A program made the position numbers and the translations under genes. A DNA stretch of 64,000 nt, taken from Gammaproteobacteria bacterium (lineage in GTDB: Bacteria > Pseudomonadota > Gammaproteobacteria > SZUA-140). The stretch lies in assembly GCA_016712635.1 (NCBI GenBank), contig JADJQS010000002.1:434001-498000 (forward strand), in the 5' to 3' direction. Positions 43,005 to 51,220 of the stretch are shown here, piece by piece. The notes under the pieces are model-generated. The model saw only the letters and a program-made list of their open reading frames with translations. It did no database searches and was not told where the DNA came from. Positions within the stretch are counted from its first letter, which is position 1. Each line of letters opens with the position of its first letter.

Positions 43005-43481
43005 TCAGGCATCCAGCTTGCGCAGCAGGCTGACCATCTCAATCGCGGTCAGCGCGGCATCTGCGCCCTTGTTGCCGGCCTTCGTGCCGGCGCGCTCGAC
43101 GGCCTGTTCGATCGTGTCGACAGTAAGCACACCGAAGGCGACCGGCAGGTCACAGCTCAGCGCCACCTCCGCGAGCCCGCGCGCGCAGCCGCCCGCCACG
43201 TAATCGAAATGCGGCGTGCTGCCGCGGATCACCGCACCGAGGGCGATCACCGCATCGTAGCGCCGGGTCGCGGCGAGGCGCTTGGCGACCAGCGGAAGCT
43301 CGAATGCGCCGGGCACATGCACGATCTCGATCGACTTCTCCCCCACGCCGTGCCGGCGCAGGACGTCGAGCGCGCCCCGCAGCAGCGAGTCGACGATGAA
43401 GCTGTTGAATCTCGACGCAACGATGGCGAAGCGCGCCGTCGTCGCGGTGAAGTCACCCTCTATGGTGCGGATTTCCGTCAT
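43005..43481 (-). CDS. ribH: Lumazine synthase
   Basis: About 158 residues. Family stretches are RFNSFIVDSLLRGALDVLRR, VHVPGAFELPLVAKRLA, GAVIRGSTPHFDYVAGG and NKGADAALTAIEMVSLLR. It condenses 5-amino-6-ribitylaminouracil with dihydroxybutanone phosphate to lumazine and forms icosahedral or pentameric shells. It receives its four-carbon substrate from RibBA, encoded immediately upstream. Confidence 0.96.
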   Translation of the reverse strand: MTEIRTIEGDFTATTARFAIVASRFNSFIVDSLLRGALDVLRRHGVGEKSIEIVHVPGAFELPLVAKRLAATRRYDAVIALGAVIRGSTPHFDYVAGGCARGLAEVALSCDLPVAFGVLTVDTIEQAVERAGTKAGNKGADAALTAIEMVSLLRKLDA

Positions 43482-43536
43482 CTCGTTCCCGTTCTGCGCT
43501 GGATGGTGCCACTAGTGTAACCCATGCCGCCCGAGG

Positions 43537-44742
43537 TCAGCCATTCCCGGGCACATACTCGACGATCTCGAGTCCGAACCCGGACAGTCCGAACAGCCGC
43601 TTGGGCGAACCCATCACCCGCATGCGGCGCACGCCGAGGTCGGCGAGGATCTGGGCGCCGACGCCGAAGGTGCGCAGCTCCGAGCTCATCGGCGGCTTGG
43701 GCAGTTCGATGCCCCGGTCGTGCAGCTGGTGCTCCATGATGCGGCGCGCCAGGGCACTCGCATCCTCGCCGCCACGGAGCAGCACGACGATGCCGCCAGC
43801 GGGTTCCATCGCCACGCGTTCCATCGCTGCGCGCAGGCTCCAGCTCGTCTCATGGATGGTTGCCCCGAGCATGTCGTAGAGGCGGTCCTCCATATGGACG
43901 CGCACCAGCACCGGTTCATCGCTGTGCACCTGTCCGCGCACCAGCGCAAAGTGCACCTGATCATCGGCCGCGTCATGATAGGCCTTGAGCGCGAAGTCGC
44001 CGTAGATCGTCGGAAGGGCACACTCGGCGATCTTCTCCACCGTCTGCTCATGGCGCATGCGGTGGCGGATCAGATCTGCGATGGTGCCGATCCTGAGGCC
44101 GTGCTCGCGCGCAAACTCCATCAGTTGCGGACGGCGCGCCATGCCGCCGTCCTCGTCCAGGATCTCCACGATCACCGCCGCCGGTTCGAGTCCGGCCAGG
44201 CGCGCCAGGTCGCTGCCGGCCTCGGTATGCCCGGCGCGCGCGAGCACGCCGCCGGGCTGGGCCATGAGCGGGAAAATATGGCCGGGCTGGATGAGGTCGG
44301 ACGGACTGGCGCCGGGATCTACCGCGGCGCGGATCGTGGTCGCGCGGTCGGCGGCGGAGATGCCGGTTGTCACGCCGCGCGCGGCCTCGATCGAGACGGT
44401 GAAGTTGGTGAGGTGCTTGGCGTTGGTCTCGCTCACCATGAGCGGCAGGCGCAGCTGCTCGCAGCGTTCGCGCGTGAGGGTCAGGCAGATGAGTCCACGG
44501 CCGTATCGGGCCATGAAGTTGATGTCCTCCGGACGCACGCAGGCGGCGGCCATGACCAGGTCGCCCTCGTTCTCACGGTCCTCATCGTCCATCAGCACAA
44601 CCATCCGCCCGCGGCGCAGGTCCTCGATCAGTTCCACTGTGGAATTAAAGCGCGCATCGTCGCTACCCGCAGCCGCGTCTTCCACTGAAAGATCCTCCTG
44701 CTCCATGTAACCGCCCAGGCTAGACATCTTTGACAAATCCAT
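43537..44742 (-). CDS. ribBA: 3,4-dihydroxy-2-butanone-4-phosphate synthase with a degenerate GTP cyclohydrolase II-like domain
   Basis: About 401 residues. The N-terminal DHBP synthase domain is intact (DDEDRENEGD at 52-61, HTEAGSDLARLAGL). The C-terminal half has the RibA fold layout, but lacks the zinc cysteines: where active RibA has HSEC and CDCG, this protein has HSDEP and RVHMED. It is therefore probably active only as RibB. A working RibA must be encoded elsewhere. The start is uncertain: ATG 44742 has GGAG 4 bases upstream but overlaps ribE; ATG 44727 and 44706 are in frame. Confidence 0.85.
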   Translation of the reverse strand: MDLSKMSSLGGYMEQEDLSVEDAAAGSDDARFNSTVELIEDLRRGRMVVLMDDEDRENEGDLVMAAACVRPEDINFMARYGRGLICLTLTRERCEQLRLPLMVSETNAKHLTNFTVSIEAARGVTTGISAADRATTIRAAVDPGASPSDLIQPGHIFPLMAQPGGVLARAGHTEAGSDLARLAGLEPAAVIVEILDEDGGMARRPQLMEFAREHGLRIGTIADLIRHRMRHEQTVEKIAECALPTIYGDFALKAYHDAADDQVHFALVRGQVHSDEPVLVRVHMEDRLYDMLGATIHETSWSLRAAMERVAMEPAGGIVVLLRGGEDASALARRIMEHQLHDRGIELPKPPMSSELRTFGVGAQILADLGVRRMRVMGSPKRLFGLSGFGLEIVEYVPGNG

Positions 44743-45377
44743 GCTGCTCCAGAAGATCGCGGGTCACGCCCGCCGCCGGAGCCCGCGCGCGCGGCCAGCA
44801 GGCTTTCAATATAACGCGCGACAAGGTCGACCTCGATGTTCACGCGGGTCCCGCGGCGATAGGCGCCTACGACCGTCTGCTCCAGGGTGTGCGGAATCAC
44901 GTTGACCTCGAATTCCGCCCCTGCGACTGTGTTGATCGTCAGACTGACGCCGTCGACGCAGACCGAGCCCTTGGCCGCCAGATAGCGCGCCAGCCCCGCA
45001 GGCACCTCGATTCGCAGCAGGCGCGAGCGGCCCGCCTCGCGCAGATCGACGACCCGGCCGATGCCATCTACGTGGCCGCTGACCAGGTGCCCGCCGAGAC
45101 GGGTGGTCGGCAACAGCGCCAGCTCAAGGTTGACGCGGTCGCCGCCGCGCACGTCGGACAGCGTGGTGCGCGCGAGCGTCTCGAGCGAAACGTCGGCGCA
45201 GAATGCATTTGCCTCGGGCTCGAGCGCGGTCAGGCAGACGCCGTTGACCGCCACGCTGTCGCCGGCGCGCAGGTCTGCCAGGTCGAGGCTGCCTCCGTCA
45301 ATACGCAGTCGGACGTCTCCACCGCGCGGCTCGAGCACTCGCACCGTACCCTGTCCCTGTACGATCCCGGTGAACAT
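44720..45377 (-). CDS. ribE: Riboflavin synthase alpha subunit, with an apparent C-terminal frameshift
   Basis: The two lumazine-binding domains are present: MFTGIVQGQGTV at the start, VNGVCLTA with LGGHLVSGHVDG, and SVCVDGVSLTIN. It dismutates two lumazines to riboflavin. After YIESLLAARA the frame runs on with unlike sequence to a stop at 44628. A one-base change in the GC run at 44783-44794 restores a proper end, APAAGVTRDLLEQHGFVKDV, with a TAG at 44720-44722. The coordinates given follow the restored end; read literally the frame spans 44628-45377 (249 residues). Confidence 0.85.
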
Positions 45378-45380
45378 CCC

Positions 45381-46534
45381 TCAACCGTCTCCTGTATGTG
45401 GTCCGGCGGGTTGTCTCGGGCGCGCCGTGATGCGCCAGTCATCCCCGACCGCGCGCATGTCCTCGATGGCCAGCGGAACGGCCTGACCGAGACCGAGCGC
45501 CTCCCGCAGGTCGAACAGCGCGCGGCCGCGGTCGCCCAGCAGTTTCGGCGCGACGTAGATCACCAGTTCGTCGATCAGGCCCGCCTGCAACATGGCGCCG
45601 CTCAGCGCTGCGCCAGCCTCCAATAGTACCTCATTGACTTGACGCTGCGCCAAACCGGCCAGCAGTTCCGCAAGTCCGACCCGCCCCCGCCGCCAGGGAA
45701 GCTGCAGCGTTCGACATCTTGCCGGCCTTCGTACACCGCATGCGCGGGGCCTTCCGCGGTGGCGATCAACACCCGGCCTGGAACCGCCAGCAGACGTGCC
45801 GCAGCAGGCGTTCTGCCGCGGCTGTCGACGATGACACGCAAGGGCTGTGGAATCGTATTCCGGTCGACATGGTGCGCGAGTTCGCCAAGGTCCAGCTCAT
45901 CCGGGCGCAGCGTCAGTGCCGGGTCGTCGGCGAGCACGGTGCCGATGCCGGTCAGGATGGCGCAACTCCGCGCGCGCAGACGCTGGACATCGCGGCGCGC
46001 AGCTGCGCCGGTGATCCACTTGCTGCCTCCATCCGCCGCCGCGGTACGTCCATCCAGCGTCATTGCCAGCTTCGCGCGGACGTATGGCCGGCCCGTCCGA
46101 TGACGCATGATGAAACCGGGATTCAGCGCCTCGGCCTCGGCACACATCAGGCCGCTTTCCACCTCGATGCCAGCCTCGCGCAGCCGCCGGATCCCGGCGC
46201 CGGCCACCTTCGGATTCGGATCCACCATCGCGACGACCACGCGCCGCACCCCTGCCTCGATCAGCGCCTCGGTACACGGCGGCGTGCGGCCGTGATGACA
46301 GCACGGCTCCAGCGTGACATAGACCTCGGCGCCCCGCGCCCGCGCGCCGGCCTGCCGCAGGGCGAATACCTCGGCGTGGGGGCCGCCGGCGCGTTCGTGC
46401 CAGCCTTCGCCTGCGATCTCGCCCGCGCGGACCAGGACGCAGCCGACGCGTGGATTGGGCCGCGTGGTGTACAGGCCGCGCCGCGCCAGACGCACGGCAT
46501 GCGCCATCATTTCATGATCCAGGCGATTATCCAT
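45381..46534 (-). pseudogene. ribD: RibD deaminase/reductase, interrupted by a frameshift
   Basis: Frame 1 (from ATG 46534) has the deaminase with its zinc motif HAE (about residue 54) and PCCHHGRTPPC (about 77-87), then the reductase start (VRAKLAMTLDGRTAAADGGSKWITG). Frame 2 carries the reductase end (RQVNEVLLEAGAALSGAML and onward) to the stop at 45381. The switch lies at about 45679-45688, in C-runs of CCC and CCCCC; one more C in the plus strand joins them as GLAELLAGLAQRQVNEV. The joined protein is about 384 residues, as expected for RibD. It is either a lesion or a one-base assembly error. As read, the enzyme lacks the end of its reductase domain. Confidence 0.85.
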
Positions 46535-46582
46535 GACATGCGGTACCGTCGTAGCCGCAGCTTATCGCCTGCGTCTCGCCAG

Positions 46583-47092
46583 TCAGGAATCCTTTTCCGG
46601 CGTGAGCAGGGAAAACTGCCGTTTCCTCAATTCGGAGGAGGCGTCGTTCTGCAGTCGCTCGATCTCCTCGCGGAAGGCGTTCACGTCCTGGAAGCGCCGG
46701 TATACGGAGGCGAAGCGGACGTAGGCGACCTCGTCGAGATCGCGCAGCTCGTTCATCACCCACTCGCCCAGCTCGCGCGCGCGGATCTCGCGTTCGCCCG
46801 AGACGTGCAGCCTGTGCTTGATGTGGTTGATGGCGGACTCGATGGCCTCGATGTCGACCGGGCGCTTCTCCAGCGCCCGCAGCATGCCGCGCCGGAGCTT
46901 GTCCTCGTTGAAGGGTTCCCGCGAACCGTCGTGCTTGACGATATGCGGGAATACCAGTTCGGCGCTCTCGAAGGTGGTGAAGCGCTCCGTACAGGCGGCG
47001 CACTCGCGCCTCCGGCGGATGGACGCCCCCTCGTTCGCGAGGCGGGAGTCGATCACCCGGGTGTCAGCGGCACCGCAGAAGGGGCATCGCAT
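46583..47092 (-). CDS. nrdR: NrdR transcriptional repressor
   Basis: About 169 residues. The N-terminal zinc ribbon has C3, C6, C31 and C34 (MRCPFC and CAAC). The ATP-cone domain follows (about 48-138; VKHDGSREPFNEDKLRRG). NrdR binds NrdR boxes and represses ribonucleotide reductase genes when dATP is high. It sits between glyA and ribD, the usual place in gammaproteobacteria. Confidence 0.97.
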   Translation of the reverse strand: MRCPFCGAADTRVIDSRLANEGASIRRRRECAACTERFTTFESAELVFPHIVKHDGSREPFNEDKLRRGMLRALEKRPVDIEAIESAINHIKHRLHVSGEREIRARELGEWVMNELRDLDEVAYVRFASVYRRFQDVNAFREEIERLQNDASSELRKRQFSLLTPEKDS

Positions 47093-47174
47093 AAGGAGCA
47101 GCCGCCGGACTCAGGCGTCCACGCAGACGGACGCGGTCAGCGTGGGGCTTGGCCGGTGCCGGTGAGGCACGGCA

Positions 47175-48431
47175 TCAGGATCCATAGACCGGAAACCGCC
47201 GGCAGATGTCCAGCACCTGTTCGCGTACCCGGCCGATCACGCCCGCGTCGCCGGGGCGGTCGAGGATGTCGCAGATCCAGTCTGCCAGCCCGCGCACCTC
47301 GGCCTCCCTGAAACCGCGCGTGGTCACCGCCGGCGTGCCGATGCGGATGCCGCTGGTGACGAAGGGCGAACGCGGGTCGTTCGGGACGCTGTTCTTGTTG
47401 ACGGTGATGTTGGCCGCGCCGAGCGCCGCGTCGGCGTCCTTGCCGGTGATGTCCTTGTCGATCAGGTCGACCAGGAACAGGTGGTTGTCTGTGCCGCCGG
47501 AGACGATTCTGTAGCCGCGCTCCTGCATGCGCGCCGCCATGGCGCGCGCATTGGCGAGCACCTGATGCTGATAGACGCGAAACTCCGGCTCCAGCGCCTC
47601 CTTGAAGGCCACCGCCTTGGCCGCGATGACATGCATCAGCGGACCGCCCTGCGTGCCGGGGAAGACCATCGAATTGAGCTTCTTCTCGATCTCCTCGTTG
47701 GCGCGCGCCAGGATGATGCCGCCGCGCGGTCCGCGCAGGGTCTTGTGGGTGGTCGAGGTGGTGATGTCGGCGATCTGCACCGGACTCGGGTAACAGCCGG
47801 CGGCGATCAGGCCCGCCACATGGGCGATGTCGACGAACAGCCAGGCGCCGACCTCGTCCGCGATGGCGCGGAAACGCTGCCAGTCGACCACACGCGAATA
47901 GGCGCTGAAACCGGCAACCACCATCTTCGGTTTGTGTTCACGCGCCAGCGCCTCGACCTGGGCGTAATCGATTTCCCCGGTCGCCGGGTCGAGTCCGTAG
48001 CCGATGGCATGGAAGATCTTGCCGGAGAAATTCACCTTCGCGCCGTGGGTCAGATGTCCGCCGTGGGCCAGGCTCATGCCGAGGATGGTGTCACCCGGTT
48101 GCAGCAGGGCCAGGTAGACCGCCGCGTTGGCCTGCGAACCCGAGTGCGGCTGCACGTTGGCATAATCGGCCCCGAACAGCTCTTTGGCACGCTCGATGGC
48201 GAGCCGCTCCGCGACATCGACATATTCGCAGCCGCCGTAATAGCGCTTCCCCGGGTAGCCTTCCGCGTACTTGTTGGTCAGCACCGAACCCTGGGCCTGC
48301 AGCACGCGCGGGCTCGCGTAGTTTTCCGAGGCGATGAGTTCGATATGTTCCTCCTGGCGCCTCGTCTCGCCCTGGATGGCTTCCCACAGGTCGTTGTCGA
48401 ACCCGGCTATTTGCATCTTCGCAGAGAACAT
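47175..48431 (-). CDS. glyA: Serine hydroxymethyltransferase
   Basis: About 418 residues. The PLP lysine is Lys230 in TSTTHKTLRGPRGG. Other signatures are ELIASENYASPRVL and NKYAEGYPGKRYYGGCEYVD. It interconverts serine and glycine with tetrahydrofolate and supplies one-carbon units. AAGG is about 10 bases before ATG 48431. It opens the minus-strand operon that carries nrdR and the rib genes. The 421-base upstream region is large enough to hold regulation. Confidence 0.97.
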   Translation of the reverse strand: MFSAKMQIAGFDNDLWEAIQGETRRQEEHIELIASENYASPRVLQAQGSVLTNKYAEGYPGKRYYGGCEYVDVAERLAIERAKELFGADYANVQPHSGSQANAAVYLALLQPGDTILGMSLAHGGHLTHGAKVNFSGKIFHAIGYGLDPATGEIDYAQVEALAREHKPKMVVAGFSAYSRVVDWQRFRAIADEVGAWLFVDIAHVAGLIAAGCYPSPVQIADITTSTTHKTLRGPRGGIILARANEEIEKKLNSMVFPGTQGGPLMHVIAAKAVAFKEALEPEFRVYQHQVLANARAMAARMQERGYRIVSGGTDNHLFLVDLIDKDITGKDADAALGAANITVNKNSVPNDPRSPFVTSGIRIGTPAVTTRGFREAEVRGLADWICDILDRPGDAGVIGRVREQVLDICRRFPVYGS

Positions 48432-48852
48432 CTCTCACCTTCTATTGAGTTGGGATGGCGCCTGGCTGAGGAAAACGGCTAAGGATACATGATAATCGAA
48501 CCGGTCGCCTATCCTGCCCCCTGGCACGTGCATCGACGGCCATCACGCACGATAACCAGTTACACAAAATTTTGACGCCGTGACGCGCAAAATAAATATC
48601 TTGTTGTTCTGACAGCAAATAGCAATTCCCTCGACCCTCATAGCGTCTATTATTTGACGGATCCGTGTGATAGAATTCCGCTTCATAACAGCCCAAAGAA
48701 CGGCCCGCTGGCGGGATTCTCCGGGCGTATGGCGCTGCGGACCGGTCCAAGCCCTCTCCACGACCCGCCGCGATGCCGTAGCGCTATGGATTACATGTTA
48801 AAAATCCATAGCTTGAGCCACACAATATAGACAGTACAAGACGGACACGAAC
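48432..48852. other. Divergent intergenic region between glyA and the diguanylate cyclase gene
   Basis: 421 bases with an AT-rich middle (about 48540-48690). It must hold promoters for both divergent genes. I see no convincing consensus pair, no purine or glycine riboswitch pattern and no gene. Confidence 0.5.
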
Positions 48853-50220
48853 TTGGCAGGACCAGAGTCCAACACGATCAGGCCGCCGCTGACACCCCAG
48901 GTCATGCAGCTGCTCGCCGAGCAGGAGCAGACGCCGGCCGTCGGGATCATCACCAGGCATGTGCGGGAAATCCTCGATGCACGCGAGCGGGAGACGGAGC
49001 AGAACCTGACGCTTTGTCTCTCCCTTCTGCACGACCTCCTCGCGATTTATGCAAACCAGTTGCCGGCGGCAAGCCCGCAGCAGCTCGAGGTCAGGCTGCT
49101 CAAGCTGCGGCTTTCACAACAGCCCGACCACATCCAGCTGGAACAATTGAGACACCACATCATCGCGCTCGCCGAGGAGACGGCAGGGTCCGCCGCGGGC
49201 GCGGTGCCGATGACACCGATGGCCGCAGCACCCGCCCGCGAGGAAGCCGCGCCGGAGATACCCGCGGCGGAAACATTGGTGCCAGAACCACCCGCCGCCC
49301 CGCTCCCGGCCGCCTCCGCGCCTGCGGCTGGCGTACCGGCGACACCGGGCGAACCCGGCGATGACCGCAGGCTGGACCTGGCCCAGCGCCGCCAGATCGA
49401 TGAAAAACGTGTGCGCGTACAGAAAATCCAGGAGACGCTGGCGCGCCAGGTGCGGGAAGTCATCAAGCAGAACGAGCGCTTCGGTGCGATCCTCTCCAGC
49501 GAACACGAAAACCTGCTGCAAAGCCGGGACGGAGATGACCTGCGGCAATTGAAGCAGTCGCTCATCGCCGAGGTCGTGACATTGAGGGAAGGTCACAGCG
49601 CGCTGGCCAAGAAACTCGAGACGGCAAACAACTACCTGCAGATCATCGAGACCGAGGGACAGTACCTCAACGACGAACTGACCCGGGTCCACATCCTGAG
49701 CCTGACCGACGAACTCACCGAGCTGCCGAACCGGCGCGCCTTCGTGCGGCGGCTGGAGGACGAGGTGGCGCGCGTGCAGCGCTACGGCTACCCGCTCTCG
49801 CTCGCCCTTATCGACATGGACGGGTTCAAGGCAGTGAACGATAAATACGGCCACGCGGCCGGCGACGAGGTGTTGCGCAACTTTTCCACCAACATCCTGT
49901 CGATCTTCCGCCACCACGACATGGTAGCCCGGTATGGCGGCGAGGAATTCGCCGTGATCCTGCCGAACACCGACAAGGCCGGCGCGCTGCGCGCGCTGGA
50001 GAAGGTCAAGAAGCGGACGGCGGAGAGCTCGTACCAGTTCGAAGGCAAGGCCATGCCGATGCCGACATTCTCGGCCGGGATATCGCTCTACAAGCCAGGG
50101 GAGACACCGGGAAACCTGATCGAACGGGCGGACAAGGCGCTCTACCAGGCCAAGCGCATGGGACGCAACCGCATCGAACTGGCACAGCAGCACGACGGCG
50201 CCGACACCACCCCGCGCTGA
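48853..50220 (+). CDS. Diguanylate cyclase (GGDEF domain) with an uncharacterised N-terminal helical part
   Basis: About 455 residues. The C-terminal GGDEF domain (about 285-445) has the active-site loop ARYGGEEFAVIL near 361 and the typical SLTDELTELPNRRAF start. An I-site RxxD five residues before GGEEF is not obvious. The N-terminal half is helical with a Pro/Ala-rich linker (about 118-172) and a coiled coil leading into GGDEF. It has no predicted membrane segment, so it is likely cytosolic. It makes c-di-GMP from GTP. TTG 48853 has a weak ribosome binding site; ATG 48904 is an alternative. MshE in this window has a c-di-GMP motif. Confidence 0.88.
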   Translation: MAGPESNTIRPPLTPQVMQLLAEQEQTPAVGIITRHVREILDARERETEQNLTLCLSLLHDLLAIYANQLPAASPQQLEVRLLKLRLSQQPDHIQLEQLRHHIIALAEETAGSAAGAVPMTPMAAAPAREEAAPEIPAAETLVPEPPAAPLPAASAPAAGVPATPGEPGDDRRLDLAQRRQIDEKRVRVQKIQETLARQVREVIKQNERFGAILSSEHENLLQSRDGDDLRQLKQSLIAEVVTLREGHSALAKKLETANNYLQIIETEGQYLNDELTRVHILSLTDELTELPNRRAFVRRLEDEVARVQRYGYPLSLALIDMDGFKAVNDKYGHAAGDEVLRNFSTNILSIFRHHDMVARYGGEEFAVILPNTDKAGALRALEKVKKRTAESSYQFEGKAMPMPTFSAGISLYKPGETPGNLIERADKALYQAKRMGRNRIELAQQHDGADTTPR

Positions 50221-50231
50221 TCCGGCCTGCC

Positions 50232-50259
50232 CGCCTCACGCCTCATACCTGACCCGCAG
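50232..50259. repeat. Short heptamer array between the GGDEF gene and secF
   Basis: CGCCTCA, CGCCTCA, TACCTGA in tandem, reading as TGAGGCG on the minus strand downstream of secF. It lies at another convergent junction and resembles the arrays at 27412, 30313 and 33596. Confidence 0.6.
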
Positions 50260-50270
50260 TATCGCGGAGC

Positions 50271-51206
50271 TTACGGCACCGGATCGAGGTCCGTGCCTTC
50301 CTTCTTCACCTGCAGCATATTTTCGCGCGAGATTCCCAGCCACATGACAATGGGGCTGGCGACGAGTACCGACGAATAGATGCCGAAGATGATCCCGATC
50401 GAGAGTGCCAGCGCGAAATAGAACAGCACCTCGCCGCCGAAGAGCAGCATGGCCAGCACCGCCAGCTCGGTCGTGGTGTGGGTGATGATGGTGCGCGACA
50501 TGGTCGCCGTGATGGCGTTGTCGATCAGCTCCGGCACCGGCATCTTGCGCATCTTGCGGAAATTTTCCCTGATGCGGTCGAACACGACGACCGACTCGTT
50601 GACCGAATACCCGAGAACCGCCAGCACGCCGGCCAGCACGGAGAGGGAGAATTCCCACTGGAAGAAGGCGAAAAATCCCAGGATGATGACCACGTCATGC
50701 ATGTTGGCGATGATCGCGGCGACCGAAAAGCGCCACTCGAATCGCAACGCCAGGTAGATCATGATGCCTGCGCACACCAGTATCAGCGCGAGCCCGCCGC
50801 TCTCGTAGAGTTCCTCTCCGACCTGCGGCCCGACGAACTCCACGCGCCGCAGCTGGACGCCGGGGTCGTGTTTGTTCAGCAGGGCAAGCACGTCCTGGCT
50901 GATCTCGGCGGAGGACTCGCCGCGGTGCAGGCGCAGCCGGATCAGCACGTCCTGGGACGTGCCGTAGTTCTGCACCGTGACATCGCGGTAATCGCCGGCC
51001 TCGAGCGTGGTGCGGATCTGCTGCAGATCCACGGACTGCTCGTAGTGCACCTCGACCAGGGTTCCGCCCGTGAACTCGATGCTCAGATTCAGGCCGCGGG
51101 TCGCCAGCGCTGCGACCGCGAGCACGAACATGATGGCCGACACGATGGTGGTCGACCGGGCATACTTCATAAAGGGAATATCTTTCTTTAAACGCAGGAA
51201 TTCCAT
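50271..51206 (-). CDS. secF: Protein translocase subunit SecF
   Basis: About 311 residues, six membrane helices. Family signatures are NLSIEFTGGTLVEV, LGYSVNESVVVFDRIRENFRK and TATMSRTIITHTTTELAVL. With SecD it uses the proton motive force to complete export through SecYEG. ATG 51206 starts MEFLRLKKDIPFMKYAR; the longer frame to 51323 overlaps secD. It is 14 bases after secD. Confidence 0.95.
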   Translation of the reverse strand: MEFLRLKKDIPFMKYARSTTIVSAIMFVLAVAALATRGLNLSIEFTGGTLVEVHYEQSVDLQQIRTTLEAGDYRDVTVQNYGTSQDVLIRLRLHRGESSAEISQDVLALLNKHDPGVQLRRVEFVGPQVGEELYESGGLALILVCAGIMIYLALRFEWRFSVAAIIANMHDVVIILGFFAFFQWEFSLSVLAGVLAVLGYSVNESVVVFDRIRENFRKMRKMPVPELIDNAITATMSRTIITHTTTELAVLAMLLFGGEVLFYFALALSIGIIFGIYSSVLVASPIVMWLGISRENMLQVKKEGTDLDPVP

Positions 51207-51220
51207 GTCTCTCTCCCCGG

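Noticed and set aside
43537..44742. Annotating RibBA as a fully bifunctional enzyme
   Set aside because: The cyclohydrolase domain lacks the zinc cysteines, so only the DHBP synthase function is supported.
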